This document shows positions 8,419-15,521 of a DNA stretch of 20,986 nucleotides, one piece after another. How positions within the stretch are numbered: position 1 is the first letter of the stretch; every line of letters starts with the position of its first letter. The stretch is from NCBI GenBank assembly GCA_946482345.1, contig CAMLRJ010000011.1:1-20986 (forward strand). The letters run 5' to 3'. The position numbers and the translations under genes are program-made. A model generated the notes under the pieces. It was not told the origin of the DNA and made no database searches. It was given only the letters and a program-made list of their open reading frames with translations. Origin of the DNA: an uncultured Cellvibrio sp. GTDB taxonomy: Bacteria; Pseudomonadota; Gammaproteobacteria; Pseudomonadales; Cellvibrionaceae.

Positions 8419-9420
8419 TTACCAATTGTCGGGATTGATGCCCGCGCTTTTGGCCTCCCGGCGTATCTGCAAACGCTTACTCAAGTCATCTCCAGCCTTC
8501 TCGTATGCGTCTTTCAATCGCTTGAGAGTGCCAGAGCTGTTAGCGTCGCCCTTGACCGGTGTAGCTGGAGCTGGGGCAGAACTTATTCTTTTGACAGGTA
8601 ACGCCTTCTCTTTCTTAAGCTCACCCAGGTAAATTGCAGCTTGAATACCGCTTGGATCTGACATCAATCTAGACTTAAGCTCAGCTTGAGCCGCGGCATT
8701 TCGGCCAATAAAGAAGCCTACTTTCTCCGAGCCTTCACCTAAGCTTGCAATCAACTGATCCGCTATTGTGTCGCCCATTCCTGGGTACACTGAATCAATC
8801 GTTGCCCTAAAATTAGTGTCAGCCGCCTGATATACTTCGGCGCTTATACCTTGTGTCTCAACCAGAGTAGCCGCTCTGTCATAGTGCGCATCGACAGCTT
8901 TGTTTAATTGGGTTTTTGATTGTTCGGCCTTTTGCTGCTGAGAGCTGCTTTGTGACAACCGTTGGTAGTTTGCCAATGATCGCTCATCAACCCACTTGGC
9001 CAATGCCGTGTCGTACTGCTCGTCTGTGTCGAATTCAAACCGCTTTGGCGCAGGAGGCAAATTGCTTTCCGTTACCACCGGCTTAACACCACCAGACTTT
9101 AATCTCTCATTTTCAGCTCTAAGGCGCTCAATCTCACCGTCACGCTCTTCGATCTTTCCCCGGAACTTCTTACGCAATTGCGCAACTTTAGCCACGGGAA
9201 CCGCACTTTCTGACGTCTGTTCGTCAGTTTGCATCCAGCCTTCTAATTCGGTGTTTTCGGCTTCCTCTTTCGCAGGTTCCGCAACCTGCCCAGACTCTTC
9301 CGCCTCTACCTCTTCCGCCTTGTTGTCTTCAGGCTCATTGTGGGTTACGGTTTCGCCACCTTCGCCAGATTCTTCCGCAGCGTTTAATGCCTTCAGCTTT
9401 GCCAGATTCAGTTCTTCCAA
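8419..9420 (-). CDS. Scaffolding protein, P22 gp8-like, 333 aa
   Basis: The scaffold directs coat assembly and then leaves the procapsid. The start is a TTG at 9420 with GAGGAT upstream. Residues 1-75 are very acidic and disordered (runs of Glu and Asp). A coiled segment follows at about 78-108 (AQLRKKFRGKIEERDGEI). There is a helical middle region and a basic C-terminus ending RREAKSAGINPDNW, similar in character to the coat-binding helix-turn-helix end of P22 gp8. Length is near that of P22 scaffold (303). Position between portal and coat is the P22 order, but here a plus-strand cassette separates it from the portal gene. Identity rests on position and composition rather than a sequence signature. 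Confidence 0.85.
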   Translation of the reverse strand: MEELNLAKLKALNAAEESGEGGETVTHNEPEDNKAEEVEAEESGQVAEPAKEEAENTELEGWMQTDEQTSESAVPVAKVAQLRKKFRGKIEERDGEIERLRAENERLKSGGVKPVVTESNLPPAPKRFEFDTDEQYDTALAKWVDERSLANYQRLSQSSSQQQKAEQSKTQLNKAVDAHYDRAATLVETQGISAEVYQAADTNFRATIDSVYPGMGDTIADQLIASLGEGSEKVGFFIGRNAAAQAELKSRLMSDPSGIQAAIYLGELKKEKALPVKRISSAPAPATPVKGDANSSGTLKRLKDAYEKAGDDLSKRLQIRREAKSAGINPDNW

Positions 9421-9520
9421 CTTTGTATCCTCGTAGTTGTCACGATATGCCGACTATTGGCCAGTCGTCAGCCTTGCGTTTTGCCTGTGCGCCTCAGTGC
9501 TTCTGATTTTACTACACCTA

Positions 9521-9548
9521 TTGATTTATTAATTTAATGGAATATAAT
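9521..9548 (+). promoter_or_regulatory. Sigma70-like promoter of the plus-strand cassette
   Basis: TTGATT at 9521-9526, a 16-base spacer and a perfect TATAAT at 9543-9548 lie 30 bases before the first plus-strand gene. The surroundings are A/T rich. It faces away from the scaffold gene and against the late operon. A separate promoter is typical of moron genes that are transcribed independently of the phage lytic programme. Confidence 0.75.
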
Positions 9549-9577
9549 CCTGTATATACAGCGCATGGAGTATATAA

Positions 9578-9751
9578 ATGAAGATAACCGCAACAGAAAT
9601 GCAAATAGAGCCGGGGAAAGTTTATAGAGCGGCAGACAAAGGCGAGAAGGTAACAATCAATCACGACAGATACCCAGATAAGGTATTTGAACTAACCGCA
9701 AGAGAAAGAAAGCCCTTGCAGGATAAAGATGAGGATCAAAAAAATGATTAA
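9578..9751 (+). CDS. Phd/YefM antitoxin-like small protein, 57 aa
   Basis: The protein begins MKITATEMQIEPGKVYRAAD and continues KGEKVTINHDRYPDKVFELT. This is the N-terminal pattern of Phd/YefM antitoxins: a short strand with (I/V)xATE, a helix with xxxGKxxxxAxxGE, then a VTI strand and a xxxPxxVFEL strand that replaces the usual GKPVARL. In Phd this part dimerises and binds operator DNA, and the C-terminal tail wraps the toxin. Here the tail is short and charged (QDKDEDQKND). GGAG lies seven bases before the ATG and the promoter is just upstream. The next gene overlaps its end. No Doc or YoeB/RelE toxin signature is apparent in the neighbours, so it is either an orphan DNA-binding protein or part of an unrecognised pair. 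Homology is judged by eye. Confidence 0.6.
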   Translation: MKITATEMQIEPGKVYRAADKGEKVTINHDRYPDKVFELTARERKPLQDKDEDQKND

Positions 9752-9974
9752 ATGGCTAAAAGAAAATGAAAAACCAGTAAAGAAGTTTTCAATAGAAAGA
9801 AGCTATTTTGGTGCTCCGCTATCAATTGAATGTTATGGCAATGATGCCATTGTTTATGAAGGAGGCAAAGGGATTGTCGTTTATTTTAACGGAGATCTTG
9901 TTGCAGCATATTCAAGTTATGATTCGGTGGCTGTTTTGGATGTTGATGAAGATGACAAACAAGATACGAATTAG
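9744..9974 (+). CDS. Hypothetical acidic protein in the plus-strand cassette, 76 aa
   Basis: The start at ATG 9744 (MIKWLKENEKPVKKF) is preferred, with GAGG nine bases before it; an in-frame ATG at 9729 is also possible. The protein has a basic N-terminus, a beta-rich middle (NDAIVYEGGKGIVVYFNGDL) and a very acidic end (VLDVDEDDKQDTN). I do not recognise a family. Overlaps with the gene before (8 bp) and after show it is part of a three- or four-gene transcript with the Phd-like gene. If that gene is an antitoxin, this and the following gene are the candidates for its partner, but nothing in the sequence shows toxin activity. Confidence 0.6.
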   Translation: MIKWLKENEKPVKKFSIERSYFGAPLSIECYGNDAIVYEGGKGIVVYFNGDLVAAYSSYDSVAVLDVDEDDKQDTN

Positions 9975-10146
9975 AATTTATTCGGATGGTAGGTTTTATG
10001 TTTTTCGTCCAACATACAAACCAGAAGACCACCTTGCCATGGAAAATCATATAGGAGCGTGGATAAATGCAATTCAAGAAGCTGCCGAGAATAAGAGTAA
10101 ATGGAATAACCTTATACTTTGGATATGCCAAAAACTTGGAAAATAG
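9952..10146 (+). CDS. Hypothetical protein in the plus-strand cassette, 64 aa
   Basis: The start at ATG 9952 gives MTNKIRIRIYSDGRFYVFRP, a beta-hairpin-like start, and then a Trp-containing helical half (NHIGAWINAIQEAAENKSKW, NLILWICQKLGK). The same frame is open further upstream, but that part overlaps the previous gene completely. No known motif. The A-rich codon use resembles the rest of the cassette and differs from the flanking portal and scaffold genes. Function unknown. Confidence 0.55.
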   Translation: MTNKIRIRIYSDGRFYVFRPTYKPEDHLAMENHIGAWINAIQEAAENKSKWNNLILWICQKLGK

Positions 10147-10255
10147 AATTACTGTTGGCGATCGAATTTACTTCGAAAGCATCAAGCATCTAAATAATTT
10201 TGTTAATAGCCGCCTCCCTGCGCTGACATTTGACGAGCAGACCCCCTCAACTTAG
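10067..10255 (+). CDS. Possible fourth small protein of the plus-strand cassette, 62 aa
   Basis: The start MQFKKLPRIRVNGITLYFGY lies inside the end of the previous gene in another frame, preceded by GGAG about ten bases upstream. The frame continues with NRITVGDRIYFESIKHLNNF and crosses the end of the oppositely oriented portal gene by 53 bp. The text looks protein-like (hydrophobic strands, one charged helix), but the last 18 residues are antisense to the portal gene. It may be a real gene whose end was fixed by the insertion. Moderate to low confidence. Confidence 0.4.
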   Translation: MQFKKLPRIRVNGITLYFGYAKNLENRITVGDRIYFESIKHLNNFVNSRLPALTFDEQTPST

Positions 10256-12326
10256 CGGTTGAGCTAACAGCCCTTTCAACGTTTCTACTAAACAGATCGG
10301 CTCTCTTATAGTCAATCTCCGCACTAACCTTCTGCGCATTGATTTGAGAGTTAATCCTGTCTGTCTGCGCTTTAAATGCGTCAATCTCTATATCGGCCTG
10401 AGACTTCTGTATGTCTGATTGTGTCTTCATTGCTTCTCGCTGCTCTCTCATCACAGCAGCCTGACCTTTCAATAGCTCGCCAGTGGCAAGTTTGTCTTCA
10501 GCGCTAGGCTCTTGTCCTTGCTGCTGGGCTTGTTGAAGCATGGCCATTTCCTCCTCAGTTTCTGGTTTTTTGAACCCAGTAAGGATAAGCTGTTTACGGG
10601 CGTACTCACGTACATCATCAAACTGCACGCCATCCATCAACTCCAGCTTCTTCATTACGAGAGCCTGCTGCATTGGGCTTCCTGGAGGTAATGACTGTAT
10701 GGTCTGGTCAATATTGTCAATGGTCTCTGACTTCTTGGTAGCATAAGCCCGGTCAATGGTCGCGAAGACATCAAACTCTGTATTGGTTATGTCATTGATA
10801 ACCTTTGGCTCTCCAGTCTCTTTATCGATGATCGTCTCCATCACTTTGGCTCGTGTTCTTGTGCCATCAGGCGCAGTTAGAACTACCTCTCTTGGAGTGT
10901 CGTAGATTTGGGATGCGAAAGATGCATAGCAGAGTGCATCATAACGTTTGGCGTGTTTGAAGTTTTGCTGATAGACAATGCTTTGCTGGTCAAGCATTCC
11001 CTGAAGAGCATATACAGCTTTTCCACTTAGGTCAGGATCGGCGATGCTTTGAGGTAATGCAGGGTTAGCAACATCCTCCACAGACTGGCGAGACAGCTCG
11101 ATAGACTGAAGCAATGCAGTCGGAACGTTCTGCTCCGGCATCTGGGCGACCGGGCCGATAGGCAATGGGTTACCATTAGCATCTGTGCGATTCTGGTAAT
11201 AGAATGGATAGTTATTGTCAGCCCCATTCTCTTGATACATATCCTCGAAGCCCTGAATCTGCTCAGGGAAGAAAATAGGCTTAGGACGTGGTGAGCGGCT
11301 AACAATGTCTGCCAAGTATGACAACTGGAAGTTACGCAGGCGCTGAGGATCTTTTGCTAACCTCACGATACCCTCGTAAACCTCTTGCCCATTAACAAAG
11401 GCACGCTCGCCATAGGTTGATATAACTGGTATGAACTCGCAGGCTATCTCTATTTCTTCCAGGATCTCATCACCTGAAACGATATAACGACAGACAGCCC
11501 AGCGCTCTATTTTCTTTTCGCTCAATACGTCATAGCCGGAATCGGTCAGCTCACCCAGAATATCCAGTCGGTCAATGTCTGACTTCAGCAATTGAATAGT
11601 ATCGCCTACCGGGGATTGTAAGGTATAGACAATGTCCTTGCGTTTATAGCGATAGTAGAAGGTTGCGACATAAATACTCTTTTCATCGCAGCGCCAGATG
11701 AAGTTGCCGGAATCTTCAGGCGTGGCAAAATTTGCTGGAATTTCTGACCTTTCAGCCAGTCCAAGATCCTTGCGCAACTCTTCGTAAGACTCTTCTGTGT
11801 ATGCGTAGATTATTGAGCAATAGCGAGCATCTGAACGATCAAGCTGTTTACTTGCCGGATCCCAAAATACTGTATTGTTTGCCTCTGGAATGTATCGGCG
11901 ATCAATCACTTGATATGAGTCGCCGTTGCGCCTGCTCTGGTATGTAGAGAACATCTCCCAGGCGCCAGTGCCACACACCACAGCCTCTTGCAACGCATAG
12001 TCATAGGCCTCGATGGTGGTGTTTCGACGATCATCAGTGCGATACATCCCATCTATGAGATCGGCACCATCGGTTCTTGATTCGTCGATAGGCTCAAAGT
12101 TAATGCTGACCTCGTTAGCTCTTAGATCGCCAATGATCTTTCGCCCAGCTTTACGAAGAATATCAAATTGCCCCTTGTAGGCCAGAGTGCTACCGCATAT
12201 CAGCTCATCGTCCCACTGTGTAATCCAGTAGAAGTAAAGCTCATCTGCCGACTTTTCCCTGTTATCCATGCCATGGCTATAAGCCTTTTCGTGCATCTCT
12301 TTGATTTCTTCCAGGGTAAGCTTCAT
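10203..12326 (-). CDS. Portal protein, P22 gp1-like, 707 aa
   Basis: The portal is the dodecameric ring at one vertex through which terminase pumps DNA. Landmarks shared with P22 gp1 (725 residues) include ADELYFYWITQWDDELICGS and TLAYKGQFDILRKAGRKI in the first 65 residues. They continue with GADLIDGMYRTDDRRNTT (P22: AADVLMGMYRTDMRHNTA), ACEFIPVISTYGERAF and AVYALQGMLDQQSIVYQQNF. The C-terminal 110 residues are Gln/Ala/Lys-rich (MKTQSDIQKSQADIEIDAFK) and should form the long helical barrel known for P22. The start overlaps the terminase stop by 4 nt. The gene end is overlapped by a plus-strand reading frame. Assignment is secure. Confidence 0.95.
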   Translation of the reverse strand: MKLTLEEIKEMHEKAYSHGMDNREKSADELYFYWITQWDDELICGSTLAYKGQFDILRKAGRKIIGDLRANEVSINFEPIDESRTDGADLIDGMYRTDDRRNTTIEAYDYALQEAVVCGTGAWEMFSTYQSRRNGDSYQVIDRRYIPEANNTVFWDPASKQLDRSDARYCSIIYAYTEESYEELRKDLGLAERSEIPANFATPEDSGNFIWRCDEKSIYVATFYYRYKRKDIVYTLQSPVGDTIQLLKSDIDRLDILGELTDSGYDVLSEKKIERWAVCRYIVSGDEILEEIEIACEFIPVISTYGERAFVNGQEVYEGIVRLAKDPQRLRNFQLSYLADIVSRSPRPKPIFFPEQIQGFEDMYQENGADNNYPFYYQNRTDANGNPLPIGPVAQMPEQNVPTALLQSIELSRQSVEDVANPALPQSIADPDLSGKAVYALQGMLDQQSIVYQQNFKHAKRYDALCYASFASQIYDTPREVVLTAPDGTRTRAKVMETIIDKETGEPKVINDITNTEFDVFATIDRAYATKKSETIDNIDQTIQSLPPGSPMQQALVMKKLELMDGVQFDDVREYARKQLILTGFKKPETEEEMAMLQQAQQQGQEPSAEDKLATGELLKGQAAVMREQREAMKTQSDIQKSQADIEIDAFKAQTDRINSQINAQKVSAEIDYKRADLFSRNVERAVSSTAKLRGSARQMSAQGGGY

Positions 12327-13918
12327 CGACCCATACTCCTGATTGGCATTGGACGTTTTATGACTGGCTTGGCCGAATTTATAAACCGCATTGACATCAT
12401 TACGGAATCCGCAAGATTAGGGCTTTTAAACTTGAATTTACTTTTCATTTCTTCTTTTGTGTATAACTCAAACAACCCATTGGCGTTTGGTTTAATAGGC
12501 ATTCTACACAATTCTGAGCGAAGTTTCTTCAATAGCTTAATATCCGAACTAAAACTTATAAGCTCTGATGGATCAAAGTATCTACCATGAACCACAGCCA
12601 GGTAGGTTTTATAGCACCTTTCCCGAAGCATCATGTAGTACTGGGCCCGCTTATTCTTGAAGCTTTCCTTATTTGTCTTCTGACCGACTATTGGAGATTT
12701 GCCGCTAGGTGAAAATATGGTGTCTGGAAAGTCCGGAGACTCAGACCCTTTAAACATATGGATAACCGTTGTCTTACCCTCAAACGCCGCTCCTATCTGT
12801 CTCTGAAGACCAACCCCCACGCCGTCACAGTCCCAAGAGAAATAATCAGCGCCATTATTTATAGCCAGACCTGTTGCCCAGTCCCCGCCATCGTTAATGG
12901 TTCCATCAGTTTTTTCCTCGATATGAGTTATGACCGAGCCATGGCGCTGGCAGTACCCTTTAGAGTCTGGGCCCGTATCAGATGGGTCGTGGCACGCTAT
13001 CTTGGCCCCTAATGGCTGGAAACCGAGCTTAATATGAGCATCAACACAGGCGTCGAACCATTCTGACATGATGAGCGCATCATCAACTGAATCATTGAAT
13101 GCCCCCTCCCAGATATGCTCGAACAGCGCAGACGATAGATGCTGCTTGTCCCACTCCATTTCCTGCTTTAAGCCTTCAGGAAACCATGGGTTGTCTGTAT
13201 GGTTCATCAGGATGACAAGATGCAGGTCATCCTCGTAGATTCCATCTACTAACAGCTTGTCCATAAACGGAGCAATGAATCGCACAGAAAACGGGTCTTC
13301 GCTTGACCCCGGGTTGGCGATGAATATTATCCTTCCGCCTTCCGCCCTCATTGTTGGAGTTATCAGCTTAAGGCTGTTGGCAGAGAACGCCTGAGACTCT
13401 TCTCCCCAGAAATCGGTAAAGTCATCCATTGACTTAACAGAGTCAGGGTTTCTCGATACACCCTTGAACTTCGCTATACCGTTAGTGGATGACTTGATTG
13501 TTCCTTTGATTGGATTTGGCCTATCTGGATCTATCCTCTCAACTTGACGGTCAAGCAAGCTGTATACAGAGTCCTCGATAGAGTTCTGAAATTCCCTGAA
13601 GCACCCTATCTTTATGCCGTAGTCCTTCATTCTTACGGCTTCAATGATAGCGATGCCCTGAGACTTTCCTGAGCCTCGACCACCCAAAACAATGATGAAC
13701 CGTTTAGGTCTAGTCAGTATTGGCTCAAGCTTTTCTGGTATCTCTACCTGATGATCTTCAAATGTGACTTGGAATTTGCCATTTATATCCTTTAGCTTTC
13801 TTACTATCTGCCCATCCTTGTTAACTATTCCAAAGACCGTCTTTTCCTTCAGTCCTGACTCGAAGTTAATGTGATCCTCAAGTGCCGATATTGCCTCATG
13901 CGTTAGTCTTTTTCGCAT
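12323..13918 (-). CDS. Terminase large subunit, 531 aa
   Basis: The large terminase is the packaging motor and nuclease. The ATPase shows Walker A GGRGSGKS at residues 79-86 and Walker B with catalytic glutamate in DFTDFWGEES (about 166-175), followed by the coupling region IIFIANPGSSEDP. The RNase H-like nuclease follows. Its acidic residues are seen in IACHDPSDTGPDSKGYC, in DYFSWDCDGVGVGLQ and near the end in LADSVMMSMRF. Before the ATPase there is an unusual stretch of about 70 residues, which may be an adaptor for the small subunit. Gene order (small subunit, this gene, portal) is P22-like. It overlaps the small subunit gene by 23 bp and the portal gene by 4. Confidence 0.95.
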   Translation of the reverse strand: MRKRLTHEAISALEDHINFESGLKEKTVFGIVNKDGQIVRKLKDINGKFQVTFEDHQVEIPEKLEPILTRPKRFIIVLGGRGSGKSQGIAIIEAVRMKDYGIKIGCFREFQNSIEDSVYSLLDRQVERIDPDRPNPIKGTIKSSTNGIAKFKGVSRNPDSVKSMDDFTDFWGEESQAFSANSLKLITPTMRAEGGRIIFIANPGSSEDPFSVRFIAPFMDKLLVDGIYEDDLHLVILMNHTDNPWFPEGLKQEMEWDKQHLSSALFEHIWEGAFNDSVDDALIMSEWFDACVDAHIKLGFQPLGAKIACHDPSDTGPDSKGYCQRHGSVITHIEEKTDGTINDGGDWATGLAINNGADYFSWDCDGVGVGLQRQIGAAFEGKTTVIHMFKGSESPDFPDTIFSPSGKSPIVGQKTNKESFKNKRAQYYMMLRERCYKTYLAVVHGRYFDPSELISFSSDIKLLKKLRSELCRMPIKPNANGLFELYTKEEMKSKFKFKSPNLADSVMMSMRFINSAKPVIKRPMPIRSMGR

Positions 13919-14339
13919 CGATCATTTTCTCTAATGCTTCCAGACGCTTGGCCAGTTCTGTGACCTCTTCAATGCCTAGTGACTTACTAATAGCATCGAT
14001 AAATACATGACCAACATCAGGACTTATCTGTCCATTAGCCATGGCGACAAGAACCGCATCAGCCTTTTCAGCCGGGGTTCCGTTTTCTGGAAACTCGATT
14101 ACTACTGGATTGAATGTTTGCTTGGGGATCGGAGATACTCGCTTTAGCGTCTCCTGAAGATATACGCCTCCTTCGCTGATGGCCTTCCATACTAGCCACT
14201 CCTCAAAAGTATCTTTACCGTCCTGGCCCCGCTCGAAGGTTTTTTCTAAAGCATTGACTATGCGGGTGAACATATCGCTGCGCCCGCCAGACCTGTTTTC
14301 AGGTTTTGGTTGATTTGTACTTGTGAATCTTCCGCCCAT
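13896..14339 (-). CDS. Putative terminase small subunit, 147 aa
   Basis: Position directly before the large subunit gene, a size near P22 gp3 (162 residues) and a helical, charged sequence support this. The N-terminus MGGRFTSTNQPKPENRSGGR is basic and disordered, and the middle (FTRIVNALEKTFERGQDGKD, FEEWLVWKAISEGG) is helical. The C-terminus has a coiled stretch (EEVTELAKRLEALEKMIDA) suited to ring formation. I see no typical DNA-binding helix-turn-helix. The ATG at 14339 has no ribosome site (upstream bases are ACGGTTTTAAA). The next in-frame ATG (residue 23, MFTRIVNALE) is no clearly better. A promoter-like element and an inverted repeat lie immediately upstream, so translation may be nearly leaderless. 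Confidence 0.75.
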   Translation of the reverse strand: MGGRFTSTNQPKPENRSGGRSDMFTRIVNALEKTFERGQDGKDTFEEWLVWKAISEGGVYLQETLKRVSPIPKQTFNPVVIEFPENGTPAEKADAVLVAMANGQISPDVGHVFIDAISKSLGIEEVTELAKRLEALEKMIDAKKTNA

Positions 14340-14346
14340 TTTAAAA

Positions 14347-14369
14347 CCGTGATAAATGTGTTAACACGG
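14347..14369 (-). promoter_or_regulatory. Imperfect inverted repeat between promoter and small terminase gene
   Basis: CCGTG and CACGG arms (14365-14369 and 14347-14351) flank a 13-base centre. After one T-T mismatch the pairing resumes for three more bases (TAA with TTA). It sits exactly where transcription would start from the promoter just upstream and is followed on the minus strand by TTTT. It could be an operator, or an attenuator-like hairpin in the leader. Confidence 0.45.
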
Positions 14370-14398
14370 ATTATATCACTTCTTCTTTTTCTTGCCAG
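14370..14398 (-). promoter_or_regulatory. Sigma70-like promoter for the packaging and capsid operon
   Basis: On the minus strand CTGGCA (14398-14393), a 17-base spacer and a perfect TATAAT (14375-14370) lie upstream of the small terminase gene. Four of six bases match the -35 consensus. The -35 element overlaps the end of the preceding small gene, so the element could be chance in an A-rich stretch. It would give the late operon a start independent of read-through from the lambdoid late promoter. Confidence 0.5.
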
Positions 14399-14504
14399 CC
14401 TTTGAGTAAGCGATAGCCACAGCTTGATCTGGCTTCTTTCCGGCTTTAATCTCTGTTTTGATGTTTTGCTGGATTGTCTTTTTGCTTTTGCCTGATTTTA
14501 ACAT
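14376..14504 (-). CDS. Small basic SGKSKK-type phage protein (DUF6496-like), 42 aa
   Basis: The protein reads MLKSGKSKKTIQQNIKTEIK then AGKKPDQAVAIAYSKAGKKK and ends in lysines. This is the pattern of a family of very small basic phage proteins (remembered as DUF6496) with KSKKxIxxNIKxExxAGKxxxQAVAIAxxKAG. The molecular role is unknown; nucleic-acid binding is plausible from charge. Its ATG lies inside the last codons of the preceding RMF-like gene (7 bp overlap). A shorter relative with SGKSKK follows a second RMF-like gene at 18293-18409, so the two-gene arrangement occurs twice in this window. Confidence 0.75.
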   Translation of the reverse strand: MLKSGKSKKTIQQNIKTEIKAGKKPDQAVAIAYSKAGKKKKK

Positions 14505-14680
14505 GATATCCCCATCCTTGAGTCTATCCAGCCATCAGACCACTCTGAATAGAATTTCTCCGGGAAATTATCCAAATGATGCTCTTTACCAGCAGCAAAC
14601 GCATCACAGCCATTTTGATAAGCCTCTAATGCCTCTTTGTGATCTTGCTCATTTTGATACATGCTTGAAGCTGGTTTCAT
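14498..14680 (-). CDS. RMF/CrpP-like small protein, 60 aa
   Basis: AGGTGA precedes the ATG. Residues 18-55 read EAYQNGCDAFAAGKEHHLDN then FPEKFYSEWSDGWIDSRMG. This fits the ribosome modulation factor/CrpP pattern: a first helix with GxxAFxxGK, a short loop with N(P/F)(P/Y), and a second helix with EWxxGWxxA. In bacteria RMF dimerises ribosomes; many phages carry small relatives of unknown use. Similarity is by eye. It is followed, with overlap, by the SGKSKK-type gene and preceded by a 51-residue gene whose stop lies 7 bases before its ATG. A second copy of this fold is encoded at 18406-18555. Confidence 0.65.
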   Translation of the reverse strand: MKPASSMYQNEQDHKEALEAYQNGCDAFAAGKEHHLDNFPEKFYSEWSDGWIDSRMGISC

Positions 14681-14687
14681 ATTTCAC

Positions 14688-14843
14688 CTATGATGATTTA
14701 GACGCCTTCCATTCTCTGTTAGATTCGATAGCGGCCTCTTTGGCTTTCTTTTTGGTGTATTCGTCAGAGAATGAATGCTCGCTGATTCTTTCTTTACTAT
14801 CAGTAGCGATAACAACGTACTTGTTAGGCTCTAAGATAATCAT
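14688..14843 (-). CDS. Small charged hypothetical protein, 51 aa
   Basis: Starts MIILEPNKYVVIATDSKERI and ends with a Lys/Glu-rich helix (YTKKKAKEAAIESNREWKAS). There is no ribosome site, but the ATG is three bases after the stop of the upstream gene, so translational coupling is likely. The pattern of a short strand pair followed by a basic amphipathic helix is shared by many tiny phage accessory proteins. I do not recognise it. Confidence 0.6.
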   Translation of the reverse strand: MIILEPNKYVVIATDSKERISEHSFSDEYTKKKAKEAAIESNREWKASKSS

Positions 14844-14846
14844 TGG

Positions 14847-15167
14847 TTAGCTATGAGTGGGGATAAATGTGAAGCTGTATGCGCCAGCTGCGGCACCGGA
14901 TATCTTCACGGAGGCTATTTTGTTGCCGGGAGAGCCTATTAAGGCTGTAGCTTTGGCATCGGCAAAGGTCACGGTGTCGTATGTTGATGTGTTATATCCT
15001 CGGCAGGATATTGTCACAGCATTAAGCAATATTCCCTCTGATGTCACCTGAATCATTGAGGGGGCGCTAATTAGCCCCTCACCATCTCTTGCAAGATCGC
15101 ATACAAGCTCATCAGCTCCGCCTGCAAATGATGTCTTAACGTTTGGTGCTGCGTAAAGAGTAGCCAT
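14847..15167 (-). CDS. Hypothetical beta-rich protein, 106 aa
   Basis: AAGGGG lies six bases before the ATG, a strong site. The protein is Ala/Ser/Thr-rich with few charges (MATLYAAPNVKTSFAGGADE, VTISCRGYNTSTYDTVTFAD, AAGAYSFTFIPTHS), suggesting an all-beta fold such as a small decoration or head-fibre domain. It is placed outside the main structural block, two genes before the RMF-like gene. No recognised motif. Strong initiation signals suggest it is made in quantity. Confidence 0.65.
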   Translation of the reverse strand: MATLYAAPNVKTSFAGGADELVCDLARDGEGLISAPSMIQVTSEGILLNAVTISCRGYNTSTYDTVTFADAKATALIGSPGNKIASVKISGAAAGAYSFTFIPTHS

Positions 15168-15236
15168 GTTTTGCCCCTTGTGTTTTCTTGTATTTTATTA
15201 CTTATAACTAGAAAACTCAATCGTAACACCGCCTGA

Positions 15237-15278
15237 TCATGGCCCTACTGGACTATCACCGCTTCCTGATCCGATCAT
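15237..15278 (-). CDS. Possible 13-residue peptide gene
   Basis: ATG 15278 follows GAGG by eight bases and encodes MIGSGSGDSPVGP before a TGA. It starts 12 bases before the end of the upstream 71-residue gene's downstream flank, in an otherwise empty stretch (15168-15289). It may be a real micropeptide, a relic, or chance. The rest of this gap shows A/T-rich sequence without a clear terminator. Confidence 0.25.
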   Translation of the reverse strand: MIGSGSGDSPVGP

Positions 15279-15289
15279 GGTATTTGCCT

Positions 15290-15505
15290 CTAGTAAGTTG
15301 GCTTCATGGGTGGAATATTTGGATTTGTCCACCATGGAGCCTTTTCGTAAAGGCTTTCACTTTCTTTTGCGGCTGAAATCTTTTGCTCAAGCTCCTGAAT
15401 CCTTGCCGTTAGCTTTTCCGGTGACATCGGAACAAATGGCGCCCCAGGGAATGTTCTGAAGCTTAAAACGCCATTAATAACTTTTTCTTCGTAGTACATA
15501 ATCAC
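15290..15505 (-). CDS. Hypothetical phage protein, 71 aa
   Basis: Starts after AGAGGTGA with MIMYYEEKVINGVLSFRTFP, continues with a coiled helix (PEKLTARIQELEQKISAAKE) and ends with a Pro/Trp-rich tail (KAPWWTNPNIPPMKPTY). The N-terminal YYEEKVINGVLSFRT pattern is common in small proteins of lambdoid phages that are annotated only as hypothetical. The second ATG (residue 3) fits the ribosome site equally well. No function known to me. Confidence 0.7.
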   Translation of the reverse strand: MIMYYEEKVINGVLSFRTFPGAPFVPMSPEKLTARIQELEQKISAAKESESLYEKAPWWTNPNIPPMKPTY

Positions 15506-15521
15506 CTCTATTTAGTTAATC

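Noticed and set aside
8996..9436. 146-codon plus-strand frame opposite the scaffold gene
   Set aside because: Ser/Ala/Leu-rich antisense of an acidic gene, a typical artefact where GAA/GAG codons read as TTC/CTC on the other strand.
9451..9472. Inverted repeat CGACT/AGTCG upstream of the scaffold gene considered as a terminator
   Set aside because: Only five pairs, and no T-tract follows on either strand.
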